Source: Datnioides undecimradiatus
Taxonomy: Eukaryota > Chordata > Actinopteri > Lobotiformes > Datnioididae
Direction: 5' to 3'
NCBI GenBank assembly: GCA_008933995.1
Contig: WARS01000015.1
Location: 5,645,861 to 5,709,860 of the forward strand
DNA: 64,000 bases
A program made the translations under genes and the position numbers. Positions 50,801 through 61,625 of the stretch are shown piece by piece. Positions within the stretch are counted from its first letter, which is position 1. The number at the start of each line of letters is the position of its first letter. The notes under the pieces were generated by a model. That model had not been told where the DNA came from and did no database searches. It was given only the letters and a program-made list of their open reading frames with translations.

Positions 50801-53800
50801 CAAATGCTCTAACCTCATGCTCATGACCTTAAAGTAGCATCTTTTTGTTTAGTGGTCATTTTTGCTCTATTTAAATTAACCTGTTTTTTCCTCATTTCAG
50901 TGTTTTATGAGGGAGGGATATATCTCTATCTGACATAAGGCTCTGTCTGAAACTTACTCTCCAAGTCCTGGTGAATGTGTTGAAAAAATAGTGATTTAGA
51001 GCTAAAAATCAACTAAAGGGACTCTTGTAAAATTACGTGTAACATATATAATATATATAATGAAGGGTTTCAAATGTATGCACTGACTCAGATCAACAGT
51101 GTCTCATTAAAGAGGTGCAACTCCAACAAGCATGCAAGAAGCCCCAACAGCCTGAGAAACATGAGAAGCAAACCTCCCTATTTTTAATTGCTGTTGAATA
51201 GTTGTCAGATGTGTCTGGGGACAAAAATCTCTGTTCACCATGTAAGTGACAACAGGAACATTCATTAATAGATTAATTTCACAAGAATCAATTATATAAA
51301 TCATGCTGTAAACTACTGATCAAACGACTTCTATGTGGAGAAGTTTTGCTACTGAGACATACAGAGAGACGGCGGCCACGCCCCCTGTGACAGACTGACA
51401 GTTAGTTCAATCCCAGGGGCCGTTTTCTCTTTTGTCACAGCAGAAACAGGATATCCTGGAGTGACTTCAGACACACAATAACTTCTTCAAAGCGTTGCTT
51501 AGCAACAGAAGCAACAGGGCCACGGGCGGGATAACACTGTGCCTTCCCTGACCCTGTCATTGCTGTTGTTTACATTGTAGTTTCTCTGTCTCTGAAGTGT
51601 CTCATGTTGAACATAAATTAGGTTTAATGTCTTTGAGTGGATCAGTTGATCTGCTGTGAAAAATTGGTTTTACAGACATGAACTGCACTTCACAGCCACG
51701 GAAATATCTCCCATCCTGTTTACTATCTGACCTCACGGTGCAAAGGTTTTCACTCGCACTAATGCAGATTGTCACTATTTTAATTGTTCTTTTGGTTTAT
51801 AATCATAATTGACTGTGTTTTGTTTCAGAGATGAGGAGCTCATGAAACACTTCTCCGATGAGCGAGACATCCTGGAGAGTCAGATCGAGATCTTGCAGTA
51901 TGTCAGACATGATTAAACACACTGATTATTGCTGAGATTTCCCACCACAGAGGGATAGGGATCTTATTGCACCTATTTTGAGAATAAAAAGTTGCAATAA
52001 TGTTTTTTTTCTGTGTGTAGGACAGCCAACAGGAAGCTTCATGACAGCAATGACGGCTTGAGGGCCACTCTGGAGAGGATCACCAGGGTAACGCTGCACA
52101 GTTAATCGAAAAATAATCAAAATTTTAAAGCTAGTTCATTTTAAATGTTAGGTTAGGTGGACTTCATATAAATTCTGGTGCTTCTCTGTATAAATATGCA
52201 ATTAACTTTTGGGTCATTTGACTGGATTTATTTGAAATACATTAAAGTTGAATTGCTGCTCAACACACCTCTGCATCATAATTGTAAACCCAGTTTTTAC
52301 ACGCTCGTTTTTCAGGGTGCACTTTTTATTTTTCACAGTAAGAAGGGCAGATCAAATGTGGTGTTTAAACCTTTTTATGTAATTTAAACACATTAAAAAT
52401 AAATTTATTGGAACAACAGATGAAACAGGAAACAGAAATACAGGTAGTTAACTTTAATTGTGTGTGTCTTACAGTCTGGTAACGTGGGGTCACCGTCAGA
52501 AATAAAGGACAGAAGCAGAAGTAAAAGCATCTGCTACACATCATCTTCAGCATTAATGGATAGGTAAGACCCACAAACAGTGCAGAGGTTAACAAATATC
52601 ACTGTGCCATCTGCACCAGTGTATGAGTTTACACACTATGTACAATATCATCTTTTTATTCCTAAAGCAAATTAAGCATTTTAAGTCTTCCTCATTAGGG
52701 AAACTCATGATAGCTCAAGCAGAGTAGGGCTTGAACAGTGCATTCACTTTATTATTTTCAGTTGCGTCAAGTTTAAGATTAAACCGTTAATGTAGGAGGA
52801 TTAACTGGTGAACAGTTTCAGGGCCTTTATGTCAGTTCAGGTTTATCAGGTTCAAAGCATTTGCATCAGGAAAGCACAAAAGGGGATTTTGCATAAGTGC
52901 ATAGTGACACAATCCAGGTGCTTTTCTTGGAAATGAACGGTTTGCTCCCCTAAAACACATTATTGTGGATTTACACAGCAATAATGTGTATAGTAAGATA
53001 CAATGTTTTTTTATGATGCCATCCAAGCTGACGCACTGAGAAGCTGAACCACATGATTCTGTGATGCTTTAGAGTTGGACTGTTGATATTTTGTGTTGAA
53101 GTTGCAATATAATATATTCAGCTGCACTTTATGTCAGATTAGGGCAGCAGCATTGCACAGCTATCCTAACTATTAGGATAAAGAACAGCGGGGTTCTGAT
53201 AATAACACACACAGAGAGGGTTTGACTTGATTCTCTGCTCTACTCCACTGTTTCTTTAATGGCAAATAATGGTTTGCTGGCATCTCATAAGGCTGAATGT
53301 TGGATAGTTTACCTTTAAAGAATAGTGCAGATAACAAATCAATAAAAAGACAGATATTGGTGTATGCAGATAGCGTTTCAGTTTATCAGGACTGAATGCG
53401 TTTCCCGCCTTAACTTTACTTTGGCATGCCGAATGTTTCTGGCAAAAAGCAATTCAAGACTCACTGTAAAACCTCAGTATTGGCACTTCAAGTGAAAGAT
53501 TTTGGGCACCTTTGTGTTAAATGCAGGTCAGTTCCCCTAATTGCAAACAATTTTTGTTCTCAACTACACCTAGTAATAACAAGCTGTTCAGGTTTAATTG
53601 TTTAGTTTATTTTTATTTGGGGATATTTTAGCCTTTACTGACCAGAATACAGTGAGGAATGAAACCAGGAAGTGTGGATAGAGCGGTGGGGTTGATGAAC
53701 AGCAAAGGTCCCCAGATTATTGCCTCCACTTTAAATCAATAGAGATGAAAGCTGGTGGATCAATTTCTACTGAAGATATTGTCAATATGGCTCCAGACCA

Positions 53801-56800
53801 AAGTGTCCAAACTGGTTAGTGCCATTTTATTGGGATCAAGGCAGAGCTGAGCTGACCTCTGTGCGATACATCACAGACTATTTCCTGACTTCCTCTTCAG
53901 GTTCTGCCAGCGCATGGACGATTTCCCTCTTTACAGCCGCCGGCCCAGCTGTGACACTTTGGCCTTGGCCATGTGTGACCCGGGCCTGAGGCGCAGACAC
54001 AGCAGTGAGTACGAGGAGGACAGCCTGCCTGAGGTCTACATGGACAGTGGCCTGTCGACGCTCAGGGGATCACATGGAGGCTACGACTCAGAGCAGGAGG
54101 TCAAAGGTCAGGAAGAGGAGGAAGATGAAGACAGAGGGGAGAAGAAGAAGGAGGATGACAACAATGACAGCATGATTGGAGAATACTCTGACACTGAGGT
54201 GAGACACAAAGACAGTCATTCATATGTACATGTATGTCTACCTGGGTCATGTCTTACCTCTAGCACTAAACTCAAAGTACAAATAAGGCTGATGGGTATT
54301 TTGATTATTAATCAAAGTGTCGGGAGAATTTCACCTGACGATGGTGCAGCATATAAATCAGGCAGAATCAGATGTCGTTACATACAAGATATTTCACTCA
54401 AAACCACAAAACTTATCTTCATGGTGGCAATAGACGAAAAGTCAGAGCCTCGTAGAAGTCTGCAGGATTCATCCGCAGAGAAATATCTGTACAAAATGTC
54501 ATGCCAATCCATCCAGTACTGGTTGAGATATTTCAGTCAGGATCATGGTGGTGAAGCAACAGCGCAGCAATCAGCACAGTGCCCAGAGCAACCACTGCTG
54601 GAACAGCAGAAACTGACATGAAGAATACTTCATAAAGCTTTTGGAAAGCTTCTAGTCAGAAATTTAAAAAAAACATGAAAGTTTTCCAGTTTCTAGTTTT
54701 GTCGGCAGCTACTGTGCAGGTCTGTGAGTCGGTTTAAATACAATGATGTCTGGTAATTTGTGTCTACATCGCAGCCTGCAGAGACTCAGGATGGTGAATC
54801 GGCATTCGGGTCAGACAGCAGCTCAGTTTTGGACTGGAAGCCGTCTGAATCCATTAGTGTGACCAAACCACCAGCAACAACTACACGCAAAGCCCTCAGT
54901 GCCATCAGTATTCAGGTAAGATAAGAGAGCGGGGAGGAGATCTAATCAAGTTACACGGTTAGTTAGAAGATGATCCCATTGATTTGGGTGACTTTTAGGC
55001 CTTTTTGTTCAAAGCTGCCATCATGTCGAACTCTCTACATGTGTTGTGAAAAGCAATGCAGAGAAATGTATCTAATTAATTAATTAATCCCATTCAACAC
55101 TGAGCTAAACACACATTTTGGGTTCACACTGCATTTTCTCAAGCATCATTCTTTATACATACTTTACAAGTTCAGCTCAACTAAAACTCATCAGTGTGTT
55201 CTTTGCTTATGAAGACACTGTGATATAGTGGAAATTACAACCTGTAACTAATCTGTAATCTAGTCAGCTAGTCTATCAGTACTGTCTCTGCCTCCCCTTT
55301 ACAGAAGGAGGACAAGGACAACATTGACCTGGGCTACATGACATCAGAGAAGGCCTACAGGATCGTGTTGGCTGGAGATGCTGCAGTGGGGAAGTCCAGC
55401 TTCTTGCTTCGCCTCTGCAAGAATGAATTCAAATTAAACTCCAGTGCTACACTAGGTAGGTTGGACAAACTGACTAATGATTAATTTTTGTAAATATTCA
55501 GTCAATCTCATTGGTTACTGATGATGAGTAGTGCAACAGCACCGTAATATCATCATGTAAAATGTGTGTTTTCATTTTTAGCGTGTAACAACTGATTTTT
55601 TACATTCATGTGTTCAGGTGTGGATTTCCAAATGAAGACACTAATCGTGGATGGAGAGCCTGTTTTACTACAACTATGGGACACTGCAGGACAAGAGAGG
55701 TGTGTGTTAATGTTTGTAGATGTTAAACAAAAATGTAAATAGATTTATGTACATGAAGTTAATTGCTTCATTTTAAGTTAATATACCAGTATAACACTGT
55801 CTAAGCAGACACTGGTGAAATTGAGTGTCCTTGTATGCTTGTATGCATCTTGAACCATTTTCTCCTCTCAGGTTTCGCAGCATTGCAAAGTCTTATTTCC
55901 GCCGAGCAGATGGTGTGTTGCTGCTGTACGATGTCACCTGTGAGAAGAGCTTCCTTAATGTTAGAGAGTGGGTGGACGTGATAGAGGTAATGTGCCGTTC
56001 TCCTCTGCTAAAAAGTGACCAACTCACAATGTTTTTGACTGAGTCACTGTAAAAATATTTTCAGGCTTCTCTTCTTTCCTGTGATGGAGACATGTCTTGG
56101 CAGCATTTGTGTTATTACAAGTAAAAGTGTCACACATTCACTTGAAGATCAAACTAAGTGATCTTACTTGTTTCCCTTTTCACATGCAGCAGATACGTAA
56201 GTGTTGAATGTACATTGAATGGGCCGTGTTCTGCTGTTAAACTGTGGGCATGCTGACATTTCTGTGACTTATTATTATTATTAATGCATGCAGTTTGTGT
56301 CTTTTTGTCATGTGCTGTCTGACATAATGCACAATGTGCACCAGTGGTGGAATACAACTAGTGGTACTTATTTACTCAAATGCTGCCCTTAAGTACAATT
56401 TTGAGATTCTCAAACTTTACTTAAGGATTAATCAATTAGAATTATTGGCTATTATACTTCTGTTACTTTGTATTTCTACATGACTATATTTTGGTCGTTA
56501 GTATTTTACCTTTTACTCCACTGTATCTATTGAAAACCTTAGGCCCAAATTTATTTATGGATTTAGAAGATTGAAACAAAAAATAAATAAACAAACAAAC
56601 TGCTGTGACCTTAAAGTGATGTACATTTTAATGCATCAATAATAATCTAGTAACTTAATACATATGATTCCATAATTAGCAATTCTGCATGATGTGTACT
56701 TGCCCTTACTTTTGTGATATTACTCAACTTAGAGTTTGAACAAGATTTACTGGGGTTTTGCTTCCACCACTGATGTTCACACTGTGATTAAAACCAATAG

Positions 56801-58040
56801 TTTCAGTTTTTTAACAGTTTAACATTTTTTTATTTCCTTTGTTCATTTTTATATTCTGTTTATTTTATTCTCTTTTTTTATGTGTTTGCATAGCAGGATG
56901 TGTCGCAGGCGGACATTCCCATCATGCTTGTGGGTAATAAGTGTGACCTTAGACAAGATGGAGTTAACTGTGTTCCTACCAGCTATGGAGAAAAACTGGC
57001 CATGGTAATGACAAACAGAGTCACATTTCTCTGCTTTTGAGGACATTTTAATGAGTACATTACTCACAACACATTTATTACACTTGCTACACGTCTGCAC
57101 ATGCAACGTTGCACTTCTTTAAAACAAATAAGAGGTTTATAATTAGCAGTATATTAAACATCAAGGTTTAATGATTTCCTGTCTTCATCCCACAGACTTA
57201 CAACACTCTGTTCTGTGAAACTAGTGCCAAAGATGGCTCCAACATCCTGGAGGCTGTGCTGCACCTGGCCAGGTAAGACACAACCGTTTCAGTCAGCTAA
57301 ATGTTTAAAATAAATACATTTAAATTTGGACATAATAATGGATTTTTGAGCGTATGTCCAAGATAATTTATCACCATCAGGTAGAAAACACTGAGAGGTT
57401 AAAATGTGATGGCACCACCAGGAAAATTAAAAACATACTCAGGATCACCTTTTATACAATATGAACAGGAAATGGTCTGGAAGCCTAACTTACAATTGCG
57501 CTGCCCTCTGGTGTCTAAAAGTAAGACCAAAAGGTCACTGTGAAGCAAGACTAACAGAAGAATTAGAGGTATTTTTAATGTAAATGGACAAAAGTCATGT
57601 TTACATTCAGTATTGCTAAGCAAAATGCAATGACGCATCACTGTAGTCTAACATATATGTTTATTTTCTGTTCAAAAATAACTAAACGTGGACATCTCAT
57701 AGAAATAGCTCAATATAGCGTATAGGGACCTATAATTTGTTTATAGTTATAGCTCATTAGTCTCCTGCAGATTAGGCATGAAAACTGTTGTTCCTGTCCC
57801 CCTGAACCTTGTCAGCTGTAATGAAATTGGTTTAAGATAATTGGTTAGCAGCTCCCTGCACAAAAAAACATTAATTTACACTATAAAAATGTTTTAATGC
57901 AACTATTTCTTGGTCCTGTTTTCTTTCCACTCCATAGGCAGGTAACAAAACATGCTACTTTTGATGAAAAAACTCACTATCAGTCGCTGCCCAGCTTAGA
58001 TGCTCCCAGAAGAAAACCGAACTTCTCCTGCTGCACCTGA
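41546..58040 (+). CDS. rasef: rasef, RAS and EF-hand domain-containing protein
   Basis: Seen: exons 41546-41865 (1a), 42808-43137 (1b), 47186-47332, 48123-48213, 49516-49611, 50241-50318, 50450-50565, 51829-51897, 52021-52087, 52475-52563, 53901-54198, 54775-54915, 55305-55455, 55618-55699, 55872-55986, 56897-57004, 57196-57272 and 57938-58040 (TGA). Phases chain throughout. Predicted lengths: 715 aa (1a only), 825 aa (1a+1b) or 710 aa (1b only, ATG 42833); the human protein is 740. Order of domains: EF-hand pair(s), coiled coil, acidic Ser-rich linker, Rab-type GTPase, C-terminal CCT for prenylation. Family knowledge: RASEF (Rab45) is a membrane-associated, self-associating large Rab GTPase found near the nucleus. 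All five nucleotide-binding motifs are intact. Odd: the EF-hand exon is duplicated. Confidence 0.96.
42700..43150. promoter_or_regulatory. rasef: CpG-rich segment over rasef exon 1b
   Basis: The local CpG and GC content rises sharply over exon 1b and the bases just before it, then falls again. This is typical of a vertebrate CpG-island promoter and would fit a second start site for rasef. Part of the rise may only reflect a GC-rich coding exon. Confidence 0.45.
42808..43137 (+). CDS. rasef: rasef exon 1b: second EF-hand pair
   Basis: Closely related to exon 1a ([19 protein letters not shown] against [19 protein letters not shown]), with intact loops [12 protein letters not shown] and [12 protein letters not shown]. 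It ends [17 protein letters not shown], as in the human N-terminus. It is GC-rich and CpG-rich, unlike everything around it. CCTCCTTTCCCCCACAG just before 42808 is a good acceptor in phase 2, and the frame is open from there into ATG 42833. The exon is 330 nt (phase 2 at both ends), so it may be an internal cassette after exon 1a or an independent first exon. Confidence 0.85.
45820..45866. repeat. 47-nt inverted repeat (hairpin)
   Basis: AGACCTCTGAAA plus GAGGCTCCAT on the left pairs with ATGGAGCC plus ATTTCAGAGGTCT on the right across a 4-base loop, with one small internal mismatch: about 20 base pairs. It is too short for a usual pre-miRNA. It may be a relic of a MITE or an RNA structure in the rasef pre-mRNA. 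Confidence 0.75.
46497..46925. mobile_element. Degenerate fish MITE with long inverted arms (copy 2)
   Basis: Left end TTTAAAGGAATAATCCAACA and right end AAATGTCCTTTAAA are roughly inverted. Inside are GAAATAGTCCTGCACA, CAGTCTTTGTGCTAAGCTAA and TTTTCATCTAACTCC, which match the right arm of copy 1 at 4740-5045. Confidence 0.6.
47186..52563 (+). CDS. rasef: rasef coiled-coil exons
   Basis: Eight exons (47186 to 52563) encode heptad-rich helix: [113 protein letters not shown]. These align with the self-association coiled coil of RASEF. The last exon (52475-52563) is Ser/Arg-rich linker. Most introns are 0.1-2.6 kb and AT-rich, without recognised elements. Confidence 0.92.
53901..54915 (+). CDS. 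rasef: rasef linker exons
   Basis: Exons 53901-54198 and 54775-54915 encode a flexible linker: [15 protein letters not shown], the conserved [14 protein letters not shown], a long Glu/Asp/Lys run ([17 protein letters not shown]), then [13 protein letters not shown]. The open frame runs on past the donor at 54199 to 54621, but that part has no family similarity and is intronic. Confidence 0.9.
55305..58040 (+). CDS. rasef: rasef Rab-type GTPase exons
   Basis: Six exons encode the GTPase: P-loop GDAAVGKSS, switch I ATLGVDFQMK, switch [13 protein letters not shown], base-recognition NKCD and [27 protein letters not shown] lies between. All key residues are present, including the usual Gln in WDTAGQE. 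The end NFSCCT* is a CCX-type double-cysteine motif for geranylgeranylation. The exon at 56897 has a TAGCAG double acceptor that would add one Gln if the first AG is used. Confidence 0.96.
56342..56772. mobile_element. hAT-type MITE, 431 bp, in rasef intron
   Basis: Ends are CAGTGGTGGAA and TTCCACCACTG, an exact 11-bp inverted repeat. The flanking octamers ATGTGCAC (56334-56341) and ATGTTCAC (56773-56780) differ at one base, the 8-bp target duplication of hAT elements. No transposase. It contains TTACTCAAATGCTGCCCTTA and other motifs of a common fish family; the fragment at 35386 is a relative. Confidence 0.82.
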
Positions 58041-59599
58041 TCAAATTCACCTGAGCTGGAGCTCCGCATCTGATTCAGTGTGATCCAAGCACAGGAGGAA
58101 AAAGGACTACAAATGCAGAAAAGTGACACAATCTCTGCAACATCAGGAACAAATCATCACCATGAATAATATACAAAACACATGGATCAAGTGAGCAAAC
58201 CAGCGACCAGAGACCTGAGCAGAATATCTCCAATTTCAGCTCACATATCAAGTCTTACTGTATTTCAGAAATTTGCGGATGTCTCAGTCTGTGTACACTT
58301 CTTACCATGTGAAAGCTGTGTTAATGTTTTTATTATTATAGTTTTATAATAATGCACATATATTTGCATAAGCTCCTTCCACATATTTGATATGATTTGC
58401 ATGGGTTTTCCCAAGACTGGTACAGCCATGTTGTGAAGGTACTTCAGAGTAGACGCCAGAGAAAGTGAAGTGAAATGTATGAGGAGTAGTTGAAAGTGAA
58501 ACCAAGTATTAGCATGGTTTTAAAGTGCTATTAGTATGTGACACTGACAAATAGAGTGTTAATCTGGCATACTGTTGTGATGAATATCTGGATTTGCTAA
58601 TGACTCTGGCAGTTATACAGAAAAGTAGCTCAGTTATCATCAGTGTGAGTGCTGGTTTGAGTGTCTGTGGCATGTTGGTGGCCTGAAAGGAAACAATGTT
58701 TATGGTTTGCACCTCACACAATGTCAAACTCAATTACAAGTGAGCTTCTTGATTTCTGACATGGAGACACTGAGAATTATGGGAAGTTTAATCTCAGCCT
58801 CGTTTTTCCCAAACAGTGAATCCCGGTGCAACATGCAATCACACGAGACTTTCTGCTAATGACACAATCCACAGTCTTCACTAGTTTACCCCACAGTGTT
58901 ACTTTTTCTTTTCATTTGACTTCCCACTGAGGATGGCGTTTTGTTATAGAATTTATATTTTTAAAGTTATAACAAATCATTTTCAATTTGCACAAATGTT
59001 TCACACACCTACTGTGATTTTATTATCTGGTATGAATAATGATAACAAGGTAAGCATGTAAGAGAGGTGGCAGCAGAACCCTGATCTTTATCCCTGAGAT
59101 ACACAACATGACTAAGTCTTTGTAAATGTCTACATGTGACTTATTATTACATCTTAATAATTATTCATTATCAGCCTGCTTGGGGGGGCAGTATACAAAG
59201 GTGTCATTGTGCTTCTCATGAAATCTTTGCAGTGTCAAAAACCACTTCCCACAAAACATCTTTGAAGTGGGAAATGGGGGCCTGTGTGTGACAATTTTTT
59301 ATTTTTATTTAATTTAATTTCTTGATTTGACAAACAAATAACAGATAAGTTGCATGACGAGCTAAAGAAGATGTAAAAGATATAAAACAGAAACATGAAA
59401 AGATACAAAACAGAAAAGATACAAGACAGAAATGAAAAAGAAACAAAAAGGCCATCTAAAACGAATATAACATTTCTAGCATTTAAAGTGTTCAGATTTG
59501 TAGAGTGTAGTTCGCTTGAAGCATACTGAACCCTTTTGCCACATGGGTCACAGTTCTATCACTGATGTTGTCTCACACTTGACTCTCAACTTCAGTGTG

Positions 59600-59948
59600 C
59601 GTGTAGCATGGAAGCTATTTATTTCTTCACAGATTAAACTTCCTTTTGCATACATGTCTTTGCTCATTGTCATAAGAGGTGCAGCTGCGAAATAACTGTC
59701 TTTGCAGCAAAGGTTCTCCTTCGTCAATAAAAAATAAAATGTGAATGTCACAATATAAGACTGCTATCATCCACATAAGACAAGAGGTCTTTATTTGAAG
59801 ATTTATGCAGCATATTTGATTTCTCACTGTCCACATAACTTAGAGAGCTGAAACATATACTTAAAGGTGGCATCTTAAGCTTGGCACAGGCGGAGAAGCC
59901 TTTTGCTGCAGCAGAACCAGAGATATCACCTTTTTTTAATCCACACAT
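59600..59948 (-). pseudogene. Possible decayed hAT transposase C-terminus
   Basis: Three overlapping minus-strand frames look like one protein broken by frameshifts. Fragments such as SYVDDSSLIL, then FAAAPLMTMSKDMYAKGSLI, resemble in order the C-terminal dimerisation region of hAT transposases (SSA.ERLFS..G.......R..L...). The similarity is weak and judged by eye; it may be chance. Confidence 0.25.
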
Positions 59949-60249
59949 TATTGTTCGTTGTCAGAACATGGTGCCCATGTTACCTATGATGCAACTCAAC
60001 TACCAAATTTTCAGTCTGAGATGTTATAAGTGTTATAAGGCACTAGTGTTATAAGGCACTAACCTCTGTTGCTTATAAATGAAGCCAACACAGAGCAAAA
60101 ACAAACATTTTTGCAGCTGGTACAAAAAATGGTTTTGTTCTCTAATTAACATGTTGGGTAAATTCAAATATAATTCACCTGTCTAAATTTCATGAAATCA
60201 TGAAATGATGTGCAATTAGGGGTGTAGCCTTTTTGAGTGACAGGTGGGT

Positions 60250-60300
60250 GCTATCTATCTATCTATCAGTCTGACTGTCTGTCTGTCTATCTATCTATCT
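60250..60300. repeat. (CTAT)n/(CTGT)n microsatellite
   Basis: Tetranucleotide repeat with mixed CTAT and CTGT units. Confidence 0.9.
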
Positions 60301-60497
60301 GCCTGTTGTAGCCAAACAATTTGCACTCCCTTCATAAAGACACAAAGGAGGAGACAAATCAATAAATCAGATAATTTCTTCTTTGTTGCTGCCCTAAAAC
60401 ACCCTCCTGTTAGTCATACTCCCCAAGCGTCTGCAAGTGTCTCCAAGCATAGCTGTTTGAATAACTACAACATATGTTAGGGATTTTTCTCTTGCTC

Positions 60498-60534
<37 letters not shown>

Positions 60535-60700
60535 ATGTTTGTGTGTTTGTGTATTTAGAGCTGGCACGGGTCCCTGTCTCCACCTCCCATCTGTTTATAT
60601 TGTCATGTGCTTGATGAGGCGAGACCAGTCATTTGTCAAACAACATGTGGGGTAGCAGAGGTGGGGATGGGGTGTGTGGGGAGAAGCAGCTGAGAATGGT

Positions 60701-60704
<4 letters not shown>

Positions 60705-60735
<31 letters not shown>
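60705..60735. repeat. (TG)n microsatellite
   Basis: About 15 TG units downstream of rasef; a similar tract lies at 60504-60533. Confidence 0.95.
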
Positions 60736-60739
<4 letters not shown>

Positions 60740-61563
60740 CGTGCATGTGGTAACAGGGGGATAATTAGATAAGGGGACTGTGTAGCAGAGAGGTTAATGA
60801 CAGTAATGAATATATTAGTGTAGGAGAGAGAGAGCAGGTTCTCTTTGCTGTTGTGCATCTGCAAGTTCAGAAAATACAGAACAGCATAAAACCTTAATGT
60901 CTCCTGCAGTTTGGATTCTTTAAAAAAAAAAAAAACCTCAATCATGTCTCTGTAGATGCACCATGAGGAAAGAAATATGATATGTTTTCTAGAGTATTTT
61001 CAAATGAAATGCAGTTTGTATTAACATAAAGTGGGTAAAGCAGTTTTATGCTTCATTTACCATAAAATACATGCTAAATTGCTGCTACCTGATTAGATAA
61101 TTTGCAAAATCACATTTTAGTAAAATGTTTTAATTTAAAAATGGAGCAGCATCAGCTCCATATAATTTATCAGGCATCATTTTGAAGCTTTTTAATCATT
61201 ATTATGATTTATTCTGTATATGTCACATGCTTTATAAGTTTCAGGTTGAGTCATCACAAAAAGTTCTTGTTCACAAACTTCACAAAAAGTGATTAAAAGA
61301 AAGAAATCTGTGGCGTAAATTAATTTAAGTCCTTGTGGTTCATCTTTCAAACCTCATCAGTCAGTTTGTCAAAGTTGTACACACACACACTCTCAAACAC
61401 ACACAAAGATTGATGGCGGGAGCGTGGGGTGTCACCATCTGGAAAGGTCAGAGGTCAGGAAACGGGACCACTGGTCACTCTGATGACATCTGGGATGGCA
61501 GACTGTCTGTCCAAATCCACCTCCAAGTCAGACGCATACAAGTAAACCCACACCACCACCCCT

Positions 61564-61586
61564 AACACACACACACACACACACGT

Positions 61587-61621
<35 letters not shown>
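61564..61621. repeat. (CA)n microsatellite
   Basis: About 28 CA units with one CACGTG interruption in the middle. Confidence 0.95.

Positions 61622-61625
<4 letters not shown>

Noticed and set aside
54199-54621. Read-through of the rasef linker exon
   Set aside because: A consensus donor GTGAGAC follows GAG at 54198, phase 0, and the next exon at 54775 matches the family; the extra frame does not.
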